Of a stretch of 64,000 nucleotides of DNA, positions 1-12,180 are shown piece by piece. The stretch is from Escarpia spicata (taxonomy: Eukaryota; Annelida; Polychaeta; Sabellida; Siboglinidae). The DNA lies in contig OZ023209.1 of NCBI GenBank assembly GCA_963995525.1, forward strand, positions 32,484,199 to 32,548,198. The letters are read 5' to 3'. The notes beneath the pieces were generated by a model that searched no databases, was not told where the DNA came from, and saw only the letters and a list, made by a program, of their open reading frames with translations. The translations under genes were made by a program, and so were the position numbers. The number at the start of each line of letters is the position of its first letter. Position 1 is the stretch's first letter.

Positions 1-1500
1 CTGTCTTCGGACACTTCCATTTGGAGGTATGCTTCCGATAGATCTATCTTAGAGAACATTTGGCCACCAGACAAGTTTGCGAAAATATCTTCAATTTTCG
101 GAAGCGCGTACTTGTCCATTTCAAGTACCGGGTTAATGGTGACCTTGAAGTCTCCACACAAACGGCCATTCCCATTCCTTTTTATCACTGGAACAATTGG
201 AGCAGCCCAGTTGCTGCGTTCCACCGGTCTGATGATTCCTTCCGACTGTAAGCGTTCTATCTCTAGTTCGACCTTGGGCTTTATCGCGTACGACACTGGA
301 CGTGCCTTGTGAAAACGGGGCTTGCTATCAACTTCTACCATAAGTTTGGCTTGATGGCCTTTCACTTTCCCTACACCAGGGCTGAAGACTGCGACGTGTT
401 TCTGGAGGATACTCTCCAACTTCTTCGTAGATGTGGAAAACGCATGTGCTGAGAGTGCCTTAATTTCAGGCCAATTGAGCTTTATGGCGTTCAACCATTC
501 ACGACCGAATAACGGTGGGCCCCCCTTGTCGATGATGTAGAGGCTCAACGTTTTCTTCTGGCTATTGTAGCACACGTCGACATAGGCAATGCCAAGTGGG
601 CATATCTTTTCGCTGGTATACGTCTCCAGTTGTATTGAAGATTTCTTCAGAGGAACATGGGACAGATACTTCTCGTAGTCTTCGTGACCCATTTCGGACA
701 CTGCGGCTCCCGTGTCGAGTTCCATTTGCATGTCATGTCTTTCTATTTGAACTTGTAGCCACATGGCGCCACTGCCACTGTGCATGGAATACAGTTCAAG
801 TCTCTGTACACCATCTTCGGAGTTATCAACGTCGCTGTCTATATAGCGCGTAGCTTGTTTTACTGTGTGAACCTTGTTGTTTCGCTTCTGGTTCTGTTTT
901 GTGGACAAACAAGCTGACCTGATGTGGCCCTTCTTCCCGCAACCGTTGCATGTTGCATCTTTAAAATAGCAATCATCAGGACCATGGTTGTTTCGGTTGC
1001 AGCGGAAACACCGTGTCTTTGCCGCGTTTTTACTATGTTGTTGCTGTCTGACTTGTCTTTGTGAACCACGATTTTGAAGCCGCTTCGAAATCGTATGTAC
1101 TGGAAGGCTTTCACTGCCACGCCCCCTTGTCAGCTCGCACGAGTCTTTAGCCGCACGTTCCATTCCTACAGCAATTTCCAGCGCTCGACTAAACGTTAGA
1201 TTGGCTTCAGACAAAAGTCGTTTCTGGATTGCCATATGTTCGTTCGTCAGTCCGCATAGGAGCCGATCTCGTAACGCGTCGTCCAGCACTTCGCCAAACT
1301 CACAAAACTCAGCGAGTTTCTTAATTTCAGCGATAAACTGCGAAATGGATTCACCCTCCTGATTTCGTTTATAAAATCGGAAACGTTCGGCTATGATCAA
1401 GGGTCGTGGATGCAGATGTTTGCGTAGTGCATCACATAACTCTGAATACGGCAGCTCACTCGGCTTTGTGGGAGAAACTAACGTTCTTAGCAACCCGTAT
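1..1500 (-). mobile_element. Ty3/Gypsy LTR retrotransposon, gag and 5' pol part
   Basis: Read on the minus strand, a long open stretch starts near 1500 and runs off the left edge. The order is gag-like helical region (about 1490-1030), two CX2CX4HX4C zinc knuckles (about 1015-905), an aspartic protease with its DTGAA active-site motif at 702-716, and the fingers part of reverse transcriptase at the left edge, with the typical WAAPIVPV-type and DKYALPKIEDIF-type motifs. This gag-NC-PR-RT order is that of Ty3/Gypsy elements. The frame lacks early ATGs, so short ORF calls miss most of it. I saw no clear stop in the parts I translated. The right edge is cut by a CCCT repeat, so no LTR is visible. 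RNase H, integrase and the 3' LTR would lie left of the window. The copy cannot be judged intact. Confidence 0.85.
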
Positions 1501-1608
1501 GTTCGGCTCCCTCCCTCCTTCCCTCCCTCCCTCCTCCCTCCCTCCCTCCCACCCACCCTTCCTCCCTTCCTCCCTCCCTCCCTTCCTCCTTCCCTCTCCC
1601 TCCCACAT
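1501..1608. repeat. (CCCT)n simple repeat
   Basis: Imperfect CCCT/CCTT array. It separates the Gypsy piece from a LINE scrap, and the ORFs over it on both strands (Pro/Leu/Ser or Gly/Arg/Glu runs) are artefacts. Confidence 0.95.
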
Positions 1609-1765
1609 CATTCTGTATTCTCCAAGCTCGGTCTCAATCCGTGTTTCTTGACCACTCTGTTCCATTCCTGCAACATTTCTTGTAGTTCTTGTTTGCTTCC
1701 TGTTACTATGGCCAGATCATCTGCATACATCATCTTCTTAAGAAGATCCTTCGTGCTGAACTTCA
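1609..1765 (-). mobile_element. LINE reverse transcriptase scrap (YADD box)
   Basis: The minus strand reads KKMMYADDLAIVTGSKQEL and continues about 30 residues to a stop near the CCCT repeat. YADD with following hydrophobics is the catalytic box of non-LTR reverse transcriptases. Only this box and its flank remain, so it is a dead fragment. The clade is not decidable from this length. Confidence 0.75.
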
Positions 1766-1789
1766 TACTGATAATATATGGCTATATAT

Positions 1790-3286
1790 AACTATAAGAG
1801 TGGCACCACTAGTAATAGGCTGCCAAAGCAATATACGGTGGCGTCGCCTAGCGGAACCTTGGTAATTTATTATTTGTTACTTTACACTGCTTTATTGCGT
1901 ATGCTTATTTCATTCTAATAAAGTTCCCAATATCCTAAAAAAAAGTACACTTTCTGTCCTCGTATTGACTACAACGCAGTATACTGCATAGACGAGTTCC
2001 TTACCTAACCACTTAATTCAACAATCGACGAAAGAACAACACTGTACATACTGCGCCTCCTGACGAATGAACTAAAACTACAATCCGGAAATCTGCGGCA
2101 AACGAGGAGTTCGTGCGTACAAAACACCGGTAATTATTCAATTTGTTGGTATCGGTCACTCGTCTAATAAATAAAATGCATCACTAATTAATATTATCAT
2201 CATAATGTTGTATTGTTGACGCGTTTCACATTGAACTTCACAACTATAATTGGAATGTAACCTGTTCCGTCATAAAATATCAATAAAGTGCGATAATAGA
2301 CAATAGCGTCGTAGACAACCAAACCACTGTCGACACGTCAGCAAACGCCTATACTATAGCATCCACAAAATATAACTTGTGTTCTAGTTCATTCCTATAA
2401 ACAGGGTGGATTTTCTTAAACCACCATCAAGGCCCAGCAGTGGTGCAAATTACGTTGTTTGGTTTGTATAAACATCATGATTATGAATTTGATGTTAATT
2501 TCGTAGTCAGACATAGTACCATACTACATAGCCATAGGCATAGCCTGCATAGGCTAGTAATAGTAGTATACGTGTAACCACACCATGGGGCATGGCATGG
2601 TATGGGCATTGGCTAACAATTGCAGATAAATATAATATTTACAAATATTACATAATTCACATTTATGACACAGAGCGGAGGTGACATCCTGCAACTATTG
2701 GAATGTTGGGAGCCACTGGCATTGTAATTTTCATTCATGAATTTGTTCTTAATTTGCTGTATTACTGCTGATTTTTAGCAGACCAGAACTTCATGTCAAA
2801 AATGTGACAACCCTTTGCCATACCATTGGCAAGGGGTTGTTCATACCCTACCCATTAGTATGTGACCTGTTGCTTTGCAAAACGTCTGTCAAACAATCAT
2901 TCAAAAATAGTTGACAAACACACAGAGCGCTCAGATATTCTGTCGTATATATAGTATTGAAATTCTTACCCCAAAAGTTTTTTCTTTATTACAAAGATAT
3001 AAGAAAGTGTATAAAGAGACAGCTGTATGTGGGAATGCTTGATTTAGGAAATGTCATGCCGCAATAACTTGTATATAACCATTATCAACATTGTTGGCCA
3101 AGCTTGACGGAGGTCATGTATGCATTTATAATTTTGATTGTGACTTAGGCAAACCATGACACAGCGGATCCATCAATTACAAGTAGTAGCTAGGTCCCAA
3201 CCCGGGTAGTAGCTTAAATTTTATTCTGGTTATATTACAAATGATATACCTAAATATGTTTTAATTTTGAAATTATTTCTTTTCAG
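1790..3286. other. non-coding, upstream of the Canopy gene
   Basis: AT-rich sequence without a supportable ORF. The coding exon at 3287 begins right after a splice acceptor, so a 5' untranslated exon and promoter of the Canopy gene must lie here or further left. I could not pin them down. Confidence 0.5.
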
Positions 3287-3288
3287 CC

Positions 3289-3429
3289 ATGAATTTACTG
3301 AGCATTGACCCTAGCCGGATTGTTCCACTTTCCATTTTCATTGTCACATTAATTTTGAATCATCGTCCTGTCAATGCACAAAGAGACAAGACAGTTAACT
3401 GTGGAGGTAAGGTCTGACTCCTGATGATT

Positions 3430-3464
<35 letters not shown>

Positions 3465-6400
3465 ACCAGTGGAAGGTGAAGTTATTATACAGGACAGAGT
3501 GCAGGCCTTAGGACTGTTTTTAAAGCACCTTACACATCATCCCATGGCAGACATACATTCATCATACCATTTAAACACTCTTAACCGTTACATTATTATT
3601 ATTGCCTACCTTAGAAAATGAAAACAAAGACCTCCTGCCACCTAAAAATGTATAATTGGCCAGGTGGTGAGCATGATAAATAACTGACTCTCGTAGATAG
3701 GCACATGATTCAGCTATGTTATGGGCTTAGAAGAGATACATTTTAAGGTAGTGATATTAATTACACCAGGGCAAGATATGATGGACATTTGGGTGTCTTG
3801 AGAATAACATGTTGTAAACTGCCCCTCTGTGGTGTTACTTGTTACTGCAGCCTGCACAGCAATGGTGAGTGAAGTGTCATGGGAGGTCAGCCAAATTGAC
3901 CCAAAGAAGACGATTCAGGTGGGAAGTTTCCGCATCGACCCACAAGGCAACCAGAATGTGCGAGAGGTGAGTTTCTGGGGTGTTTTATCTCATCCCACCA
4001 TTCTTTTTCACCCTCTACAACTTTCAATCTATCTCAACCGCTTGATACTTCTCCATGTGTCCCGATCTCCTGCTATCTTATCCCACTTTATTCAACTCTA
4101 CCTTCTAGGATATCTCTTGACACTGTCTCTCCATCTTAATTTCTTCCTTTATTACCAGGAAATGCAACCCTGATCAAAACACACGTTTTGCAGACTACTA
4201 TTTAAGTTCTATTACAAATTGTTATTGATTTGTGTTTTTAAATACACTCGCATGAAAATGTGATAAAACCTTTTTGGGCAAAGGGCTTAAAAGTCTTTGT
4301 CAAAAGTGTGCACTTGGTTTTAGCTAGCGTTTGATATTAAAAATACATTATCAAACACAGACAGGTCAAGGATTTGATCGAGCTGAAATAGAGAATTCCA
4401 AGTATGGGAAATGTACACCCAAACTTTATGGTAGAGCATGCATTTTTTATCATATGGGGCAACCCATAATAGTTGCAACCCATAAAATTCACAATGTTTA
4501 TTGTTTGCTGTTGACAGGTTCCTTTAGCAACTTCTGAGGCTCATCTGACAGAACTGCTGGAGAACATTTGTGAGAACATGAACAACTATGCCCGTAGTGT
4601 TGACAACGTGTCCGGTCAGACAACCTACATTCGAACATCCTCGAGAAACGGAAAAGGCATTCGTTTATCCAATGTGCAGATCAGTGGCGACACACACAAG
4701 TCTCTCAAGTTTGCGGTGGGTGAACGGTTGCTATTTACACACAGGAATGGCTTAAGATCATAGTAAAGTTCACAGTCTGATTGTTTTAATAATATAATCA
4801 TTTTATACAGCAACTACATCTGTTGTAAGTTTATAATGTCTTGATTCCGCAAATTTGCTTTGATTGGCTGCATTTAAGAAATGTAAATTGACAACTAGAT
4901 GTTCATTATTATCAACTTCAAATTCCATTCAGTACAATCGCAAACACTTGTATTTCAACTGTCTGTGGACACAGTTTATTGGGGTCAGTGTCAATGGGCA
5001 TATCATTTACACCCGTAACTTAAATTCCCAGTGTATACAATACAAACATAGTATGCACCCTGAAACGTTCAAATTACCAAAAAATAGACACCGTTTTGTT
5101 ACCTGTGCATCTCTCAAACTGATATTTTCTGTACCGGTGCCTGTTCTGTACACCGATTTTACCCTTAAGGTAAGTTACTCATAACTGCAGCAAGAACTTA
5201 GCAAGGTTCGATTCACATAGTGAATCACTAAATGAATACCAGTGTATTCATTTAGCTAAATATGTGATTGTGTGTAATTTTCTCTGCAAATTAGATTCCT
5301 TAAACAAAGAAATCATGATTTGACAAAGTGACCATTATACTAACTTATAGCTCAGTGCCATTATTCCTTATGTACTGATTGTTCAAGTTCCCATTTCACT
5401 AGGCAAACAATTATTATTAATGCACCATTTAAAATTGCATAGATTGCTATACATTTGATGACTACTTCTGGTCACCAGTCAGGAACATCATCTTCATATA
5501 ATTATATTGGTATAGTTAAATGTTTGCAACACAAAAAGTAGAAATTAAAAGGGTTCTTTGTAACACTGCTTATAGGCTATTTAAAATAAGTATTTAAAAC
5601 CCTCATTAATGATTGTAATAAGGGAAATCAGGCCTGTCCTCAAGGTTTGGAAAAGGGGGTTCGGCATCTTAGGGAATGCAGCAAATTGTCCTATTATTGG
5701 GAAACTACTTCTCTTTTAGGCTCACCAGTAACTACCCCCATCTTGAGACCACCAACTGCACCCCTCTTGAGGGTCACTAAAAACTGTCGGCGTCACCCTC
5801 CTTGAGGGTCATTGCAAATACTCTGACAGTTTAACCATTGCACTTAAACACACTCATAAAACGGGGATAAGTTTCATAATTTTTCACAAGCAATCTTTCA
5901 AAAAGGGATCATTTTTGACAAATATTTCCATTTTAATCAAACTTTTTCTTAAGGTTTCGTTGAAACCCCTTGGACCCCACGGGGATGGGCATGGAAATAA
6001 AGATTCTTATCATGGGAATGTCGAGGAAGTCTTCTGTGTTTTTGACAGTGGTTGTTTGTCTCTAGTGTGAGGGACTGTTGGAGGAACATGAAGAAGACAT
6101 CATTGGACTACTGAGGAAGAGCGAGACAGACCTGCCCACAAAGATCTGTGTCGACATGGCCCGTCAGTCTCACCTTCAGCACTATTTCTCTTGTGTCTCA
6201 TGCAAATATTAACTCCCGTAATAACTGTATGTGCTAGGACACCTAAAAGTAATTAATTTCTGAGTTGTCCAAAAACATACAATTAAATAAAAAAATGTGA
6301 TCCAAAAACAGTCGTTACTAAATATATGTATTTGGACGTGTACAATTAATAGTTGTCCAAAAATATACAGTATAGTAATATCATTTTCTAGATTTCTAGG

Positions 6401-7407
6401 GTGTCCTATAACATACAGTGTCTGAATACACTGTACATAGTCGCTATGGTAGTAGTTGCAGCCTATCAGGTTACTACTAAAATCCATGTTTGGTTTTTCA
6501 AGAATGGGTCTTAAACCAAACTTTTATATGTTAGAAATGATACACAAAACTGGAATGTGTCCCATTTCGTTAGCTAATGGTTGATTGGACTTTATTATAA
6601 AATTGTCTTTCTTTTACTGGATACCCCTTACCAATGCCCCAGTTTGTTTTCAGGTTTGGACGAAATAAGAAAAAACAGTGGATAAAATGGAAATGTTTTT
6701 TGACAAAATAATATGTCTCAATTGTGAGCTGGTCTAATACGCATGAAATTTGTTGACTTTGAAAAGTCCACATTTTTGTCACCACGTTGTGTTTTGACAA
6801 TTAACACAAATAATCAATTTCCTGTTGGGACTGTCCTTAATTGTGAGGTGGCTGTATTACTGAGATGACCATAAAACAAGGTTCCACTATTCTATGTAAA
6901 TATATTCATTAAACGCTGTACACTGCAATAACACCAAATTGTTGTTAACTTATTCCATAATCAAATAACTAGTGGAGCATATGAATTGAATTATATATAA
7001 ACTACATAATCACATACATAAGATATGCCATAGACTTGTTCGGGTGAAGAAAAACAAATAATAGAAGCTTGATACACCATGACTTGATACACCAAGACTT
7101 GATACACCATGACTTGATACACCATGACTTGATACACCATGACTTGATACACCAAGACTTGATTGTTTCAGACGTGTGCACGGCACAGAACATAACAGCT
7201 CAACTGGCTGCGGAGGCTGCATCAGCAGAAGAAGCTGAAACAGAGGATGACAAAGACACAGAGGATAGTGACAATGAAACAACCGAGGAGGACATGAACA
7301 AAGATGAGGACTCAGTGACCAGTGATGAAAATACAGAAAAGACAAACTTGGATGCGGCAAGTGAAAACGACGAGAGGGCTGATTCAGTTGATAAGGAGGA
7401 ACTATAA
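3289..7407 (+). CDS. CNPY2: Canopy family protein (CNPY1/2-like, saposin fold, ER)
   Basis: Five coding exons join in phase: 3289-3406, 3851-3966, 4518-4715, 6066-6162 and 7172-7407 (765 nt, 254 residues). All introns are GT-AG. Residues 1-30 look like a signal peptide (hydrophobic 11-23). Six cysteines (38, 41, 96, 145, 172, 179) fit the saposin-like Canopy core, and stretches such as DPKKTIQVGSFRI, SEAHLTELLE and SLKFACE match the CNPY1/2 signature. The last four residues, KEEL, resemble a KDEL-type ER retrieval signal. Family members are ER residents that act in receptor maturation and FGF or LDL-receptor pathways. The oddity is an acidic Ser/Thr/Glu/Asp-rich tail of about 70 residues (185-250) between the last cysteine and KEEL, absent from short vertebrate CNPY2. 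There is one possible N-glycosylation site (NIT) just after Cys179. The exon with the ATG follows an acceptor, so there is an upstream non-coding exon. Confidence 0.93.
3431..3461. repeat. (AT)n microsatellite
   Basis: Pure AT dinucleotide run in Canopy intron 1, directly beside the tail of a reverse SINE copy. Confidence 0.9.
3473..3557 (-). mobile_element. SINE tail, 5'-truncated copy
   Basis: Matches in reverse the 3' part of the tRNA-derived SINE at 16104-16433 (shared blocks GGACTG, AAGCACCTTACAC-type and CCCATGGCAGAC). The tRNA head is missing, as expected for a 5'-truncated copy. It is divergent, so confidence is moderate. Confidence 0.5.
6224..6419. mobile_element. MITE-like inverted-repeat element
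   Basis: In Canopy intron 4, about 20-bp ends (ACTGTATGTGCTAGGACACC at 6224 and its inverse at 6400-6419) match at 18 of 20 positions, with about 155 bp between. This is the shape of a small non-autonomous DNA transposon. No target-site duplication is clear, so the superfamily is open. Confidence 0.5.
7069..7164. repeat. 15-bp tandem repeat before the last Canopy exon
   Basis: About six copies of a 15-bp unit (ACTTGATACACCATG, with CCATG/CCAAG variants). The array ends a few bases before the acceptor of the last exon (AG at 7170-7171). Confidence 0.95.
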
Positions 7408-7999
7408 TCTGATTGTATCAGTAGATAATATGGAATTGTTTTGAACTCGACCCAATATGCAGGTTGAAAAATTTATTTTCGCACTTGTTTTTTGTTAAGA
7501 GAAAGTCAAAATGATTTGATATATGTGTTAAAAACAGCATTATTTTATAAATAATGATTGTTGTTAGACATTACATTAACTAATCTTACTTCTGCCAGAC
7601 TTACAAGAATGGGTGATGATTGGTTTTAGTGGGCAACTTTCACGGATCTGATATTTTATAACTGCACAACAAATGCTAAAGTCTGTCAGCTCTTTTTCCA
7701 AGAAATGTATATGCAAATGTGTACGTAGCACTAGCACTTTGGATGGGCTGATATGTTGTGTCTTCATAAAATGATCACATGTTTATAGCGCAGCTCTCTT
7801 GATACCTGAACTGTATTCACTGAGATCAATTGTAGAATAAGTGTGCTGTTTTGTATGTAAATCTATCCAACATGCATTTAACAAGATTTTTTAAAGAGTA
7901 TCGTCCACAGCAACATGCTCCAGATGGCCACTGTACATAAAAGTCATTGACATACTGAGAGTCCAAATCTTTTCATGTTTGCCCTTCTTTATTAAGTAT
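7408..7999. other. 3' UTR and downstream of the Canopy gene
   Basis: AT-rich, no ORF of note. I did not find a clean AATAAA in the first 600 bases after the stop, so the poly(A) site is undetermined. Confidence 0.4.
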
Positions 8000-9232
8000 C
8001 AGGGATGAGAAATTTCCGGTTTTTGCCGGAATTCCGTTTTTTATACTGCTCCAAAGATCACTTTTGTGAATCGTGTAAATCCGGGGAGAAAAAAATGAAT
8101 GTTGGGGGGGTAGGGCATATAAAATCCTGGACAATTCACTGACTATCTATCTTAGGATTGAGTTAACCATCCATTCAACGGGTGTCGCCACGCCGCCTGA
8201 CGATTAGAGACAGAACCGACCCAACCGAACCCGTGAATCTGTGAAGTAAAACCCTTAGATCTGTGGCTGTTCTCTTCAGCGCTTTCGAAGTGCGCGCACA
8301 AAAGCAGTGGACCAATAGGAAACGACGATGTTTTTTGTGGAGATGTTCATTTTCGAACACAATGGCTAATCGACGATTTGTTGTAAGGCAAGACAAATGT
8401 TGCGTGAAGGACATTGACAAAAATGTCAAGAATAAGTGGAATTGGGCGTGGCTGGAGAGATCGGCTGGAGACACTAATAGTAAATTATCAGCACCAGGGA
8501 AAGCCTACAGTTTGTGGTGCGAGGCCAATGTCAACTATGCGAACTGGATCCTACAGGCAACAGTCAGAGGGGAACCGAAGGCATTGAAGTACACACGCTG
8601 GCACTGCCCACACTGGTCACCAATATTCTATTAGAACCTGAACAGAGGGCGTATCACATTCGCCGATTCCAGAAGGGTGTTTTAGTCACATGTCTAGCAT
8701 CATGAATACTGTCACTGCCAGAAAGAATGTTAGTACATTCAACATTATCCAGACAGTGAAGTACTCGCTCATGGCAAACAACAGGACTGCTATACAGTAC
8801 TTCCACAAACAGAACTGGTCGCCTCGTTAACAACACGAGGGGTGCATACAAAATGTACTCCATCCAAATCTAAGGAAGCAGTTGAGCTGGCAGCGAAGAA
8901 AGCTAGAATGGCCCATCAACGGGCTGTTTTTGACAAAGCTGGCCAAGGAGAAAGCTGCCCGTCAGCCAACTCGGGTTCAGCCCAGAAAATATAATTAACA
9001 AGTGAGTTAGTACTATGACAATGTTTGCGTGAGTCAATGTGCTTTTTTTGCTATTGGAAATGTTAAGATTTTCTATTTAATATTACTAAAAATACACCAT
9101 ATGTCGTCTACAATTAAAAAATATCTCTGAAGAGTCCCCCTCCCCTCCAATAGATGAGACAGTCCTCTCAGGCTGAAATGTGGACCACAGCAAAATTTCC
9201 GGTTTTTTCTGTGAATGTCACTCTCATCCCTG
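8000..9232 (+). mobile_element. hAT-like DNA transposon, decayed, with 6-bp TSD
   Basis: The ends are inverted copies of CAGGGATGAGA, and the element is flanked by a perfect 6-bp duplication AAGTAT (7994-7999 and 9233-9238). Inside, an ORF from 8364 begins MANRRFVVRQDK and contains KNKWNWAWLE and GKAYSLWC, which resembles the N-terminal zinc-finger region of hAT-type transposases; it then breaks (stop at 8632, frame change). No catalytic domain is left, so this is an internally deleted, non-autonomous copy. CAGGG-type ends suit hAT, but 6 bp is shorter than the usual 8-bp hAT duplication, so the superfamily is likely rather than certain. Confidence 0.7.
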
Positions 9233-9814
9233 AAGTATACGTCGATTATATTTTTACCGTTTTTTGCAGTTAGCATTAACATAATCAGTCAACAGTTTGT
9301 TATATTCATGTAACTATTGTGTGTGAAAATTAATACTTTTTTGTATTGAATGTACAATGTATGTTTACTTAATGGTACATTGTGCCATCTCGTTCTACTA
9401 TATGCATTAAATATGAAGAACATATTTCTATCACTTTCTTCATAACAATCAAAGTTATGAAAACTGCTTTCATACAAACTAATTAATGCACTTCTTTATT
9501 TCATTAAGTTATATGTTCACATGAAGTATGTCACCTACATAGTACGAAGATCATTGTTAGGATCTGAGATGTCCATATTCTTACAGGTGTTGGTATTGAC
9601 GCAGACATCTGTTAGCAATCACTATATGGATGGTGGTTTGATACATTCCCGTTGTAATAAATTATTGCGTGTACAATTGTTACGTTATTGTCTTGACATA
9701 CAGCACGGTACACAAAGGTCGTGGTTTAGTTGAAACTGTTATGTTGAAATCTGAAAAATTGTTCACATTCCATACACAAACTATGTCGGCAATGAGCAAG
9801 TGAGAAATATAATC

Positions 9815-10120
9815 AGTCAAAACACAGGACATCACAGACTGTCTACAGTTAGAAGAGGCAAACTGAGATGGCATGGACATGTCGCAAGATCTACTGGCCT
9901 GACAAAAACCCTCCTCCTAGGCACAGTGATAGAGAAAAGAAGGAGAGGCAGACAGTACAAGAATTGACAAGACAACATCAAAGAATGGACAGGCGTCAAC
10001 TTCCACGAGTCGCAAATGGCAGAAAAACCGACAGAGGTAGAAACAGATTATGCGATTGTCGCCAGAGGTGCCCCAACAACCACACATGGTTACGGAGGAG
10101 ATGAGATGCGGTGAGATGTC
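9815..10120 (+). mobile_element. LINE 3' coding end (fragment)
   Basis: The plus strand shows the C-terminal region common to many invertebrate non-LTR elements: KLRWHGHVARSTGLTKTLL, then EKRRRGRQYKN, DNIKEWTGVNF and a GAPTT tail motif. A stop sits inside it. The same family's end is seen in reverse at 28289-28589. It is a 5'-truncated dead copy. Confidence 0.65.
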
Positions 10121-10196
10121 ACTTTGATGGGAAATCATCTTCTTTGTGTTGACTACTGAACAGTATATGTAGTATGATATGAAAAGACATGAACAC

Positions 10197-12180
10197 TGAA
10201 CGAACGAACGAACGAAGAAGTTTATTTACCCCATGTATATAAAAAGTACAATTTGTTTTTCATACTTGATTGTAGAAATACAATAAAACATATGCAAACA
10301 CAAATATATATATACTACGCATGATACATAAGTATGTAATTCAGTAATTTGCAGGAAAACAACATCTTTTATTTGATAACATACTGTCTATATATATATA
10401 TATATCAGACGGGGTCGGTGACTCCTATTAAGACAAAATGTCGCTATCATAAGAGCCACCACATTTACGTAAAAATAACGTAGGTTCTTTCAATCAACAA
10501 TAAAGTCGATCTCAAAGGTGTGTATGCGCGTGTGCATGTGTGTGTTCGTGCCTGTAACTGTATTATTGTTTGTTTTGCATGTACGTGTACTCATGTATGC
10601 GTTCTTACGCTAGCGTCTTTGTAATCGATTGCACTTTTTCAAAACATTTATTATATGTTTTGGTGGCATGTATAACAGTTTGATAATGTGCACCTATAAT
10701 CGTATTTTGTAAAAAATAATTGTTCACATATATGAAAAACCTCGCATACTGTGGGTGTATGTCTTATCTTTAATTAAATCAGACGTGTTATTTATAGCGT
10801 GTAGCAAGCTGTATTTCAAACATTTCATTGCAAAGTCGTGCTTAGTTCTGAAAGTATATATATGTTGTGTATTCCGAGTGTCGTAGTTGTGTATCTTATC
10901 TTTTGGAACAATTTGCCATTTTAATAAATAATCCGGTAGATTTTTGTGAATATATCTGAAATAAAACGTTAACTCTTGTAGCTATAAGATGTCTTCAACT
11001 TTTAACAGGTTTAGTTTTTTTAAAGTGGTTCAGTCTGTGAATTGTATTTGTTTAGTGTTATTATTCGCATTGCTTTCTTTTGAATTTTCATAATTCTGTT
11101 TCGCTGATAACTCCATGCAATAATTAATGTGAGATAATAGTAACGAGTTATATAACATAACTTTTAGTTGCACAGGTAGTACGTATTTTAATCTATTCAA
11201 TATGCCAATTATTTTGGAACATTTATTTGATACTTTTTCAGTGTGTTTTTTCCAATATAAGTTTGAGTCCAAAGTCAACCCTAAGAAGATAAATTCGTCT
11301 ACTTTTTCAATATTTACATCATCTATTTTAGGTGTAAAAGTCGTTATGCGTTTATTTGGCATATGGAAAATCATATATTTTGATTTGTTTTTATTCAGCG
11401 ATAATTTATTAATTTTTAGCCATTCAATACCTTTAGAGAGTTATTCATTTATTGAGGATTGTATGTTTTTATTTTCGGGGTTGTCACTAAAAGAGTTTAA
11501 AGTACTAAATACTGTAGTGTCATCTGCATACATAATGAAATCGAACTTATGACTGACTTGTGAGAAATCGTTAATATATATAACAAACAATAGTGGTCCG
11601 AGTATTGAACCTTGAGGAACGCCAATGGCTACTGATAAAATGTCTGACGTTATATCTTCTATTTCAATGTATTGTTTTCTATTTTGTAAATAACTGTTAA
11701 GTAGTTGTAGTGTTGAACCTCTTAGGCCATAGTATTTTAATTTATTTAGTAGAATATTATGATCGATGGTGTCAAATGCCTTAGACAAGTTGAGAAATAT
11801 ACTAATATGTGCGTCATTTGTATCCATTTGAGTTACTATTCTATCAATTAGCTCAAGTGCGGCATATTCAGTAGAATGTTTCGGACTAAAGCCATACTGG
11901 TTATCAAAAAGAAGTTTTAAGTCGTTCAAATATGATGATAATTGTGTAAAAATTATCTTCTCAAGTACTTTTGATATAGAAGGAAGAAGAGAGATAGGCC
12001 TGTAATTTTCAAATAATGACGGATCGCCTTTTTAAAATATTGGAATGACTTTAGTAATTTTGAGTTTGTCAGGGAACATTCCGGTGTGTAATACTTGGTT
12101 TATTAGAATCGCTAATGATTTGATAATGACTGGTTCAATTATTTTGAGTAATTTTGAGGATATGAACAGGCCGGCGCTTG
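10197..12180 (-). mobile_element. jockey/CR1-like LINE, 5'-truncated
   Basis: On the minus strand a reverse transcriptase runs from about 12170 to 11030: FKKGD-type and RPISLLPSISKVLEK-type motifs (about 12040-11950), then QYGFSPKHST, LSKAFDTIDH, GVPQGSILGPLLF and the catalytic YADD (about 11540). Past it are NKLSLNKNKSKYM-type and FLGLTLDSNLYWKKH motifs, as in jockey/CR1/Rex-type elements. There is at least one in-frame TAA (about 12030) and one frameshift near 11440. The tail is 830 bp of AT-rich 3' UTR ending in a CGTT/GAAC repeat at 10200-10217, typical of LINE 3' ends. The endonuclease is missing. Dead on arrival or decayed. Confidence 0.87.
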
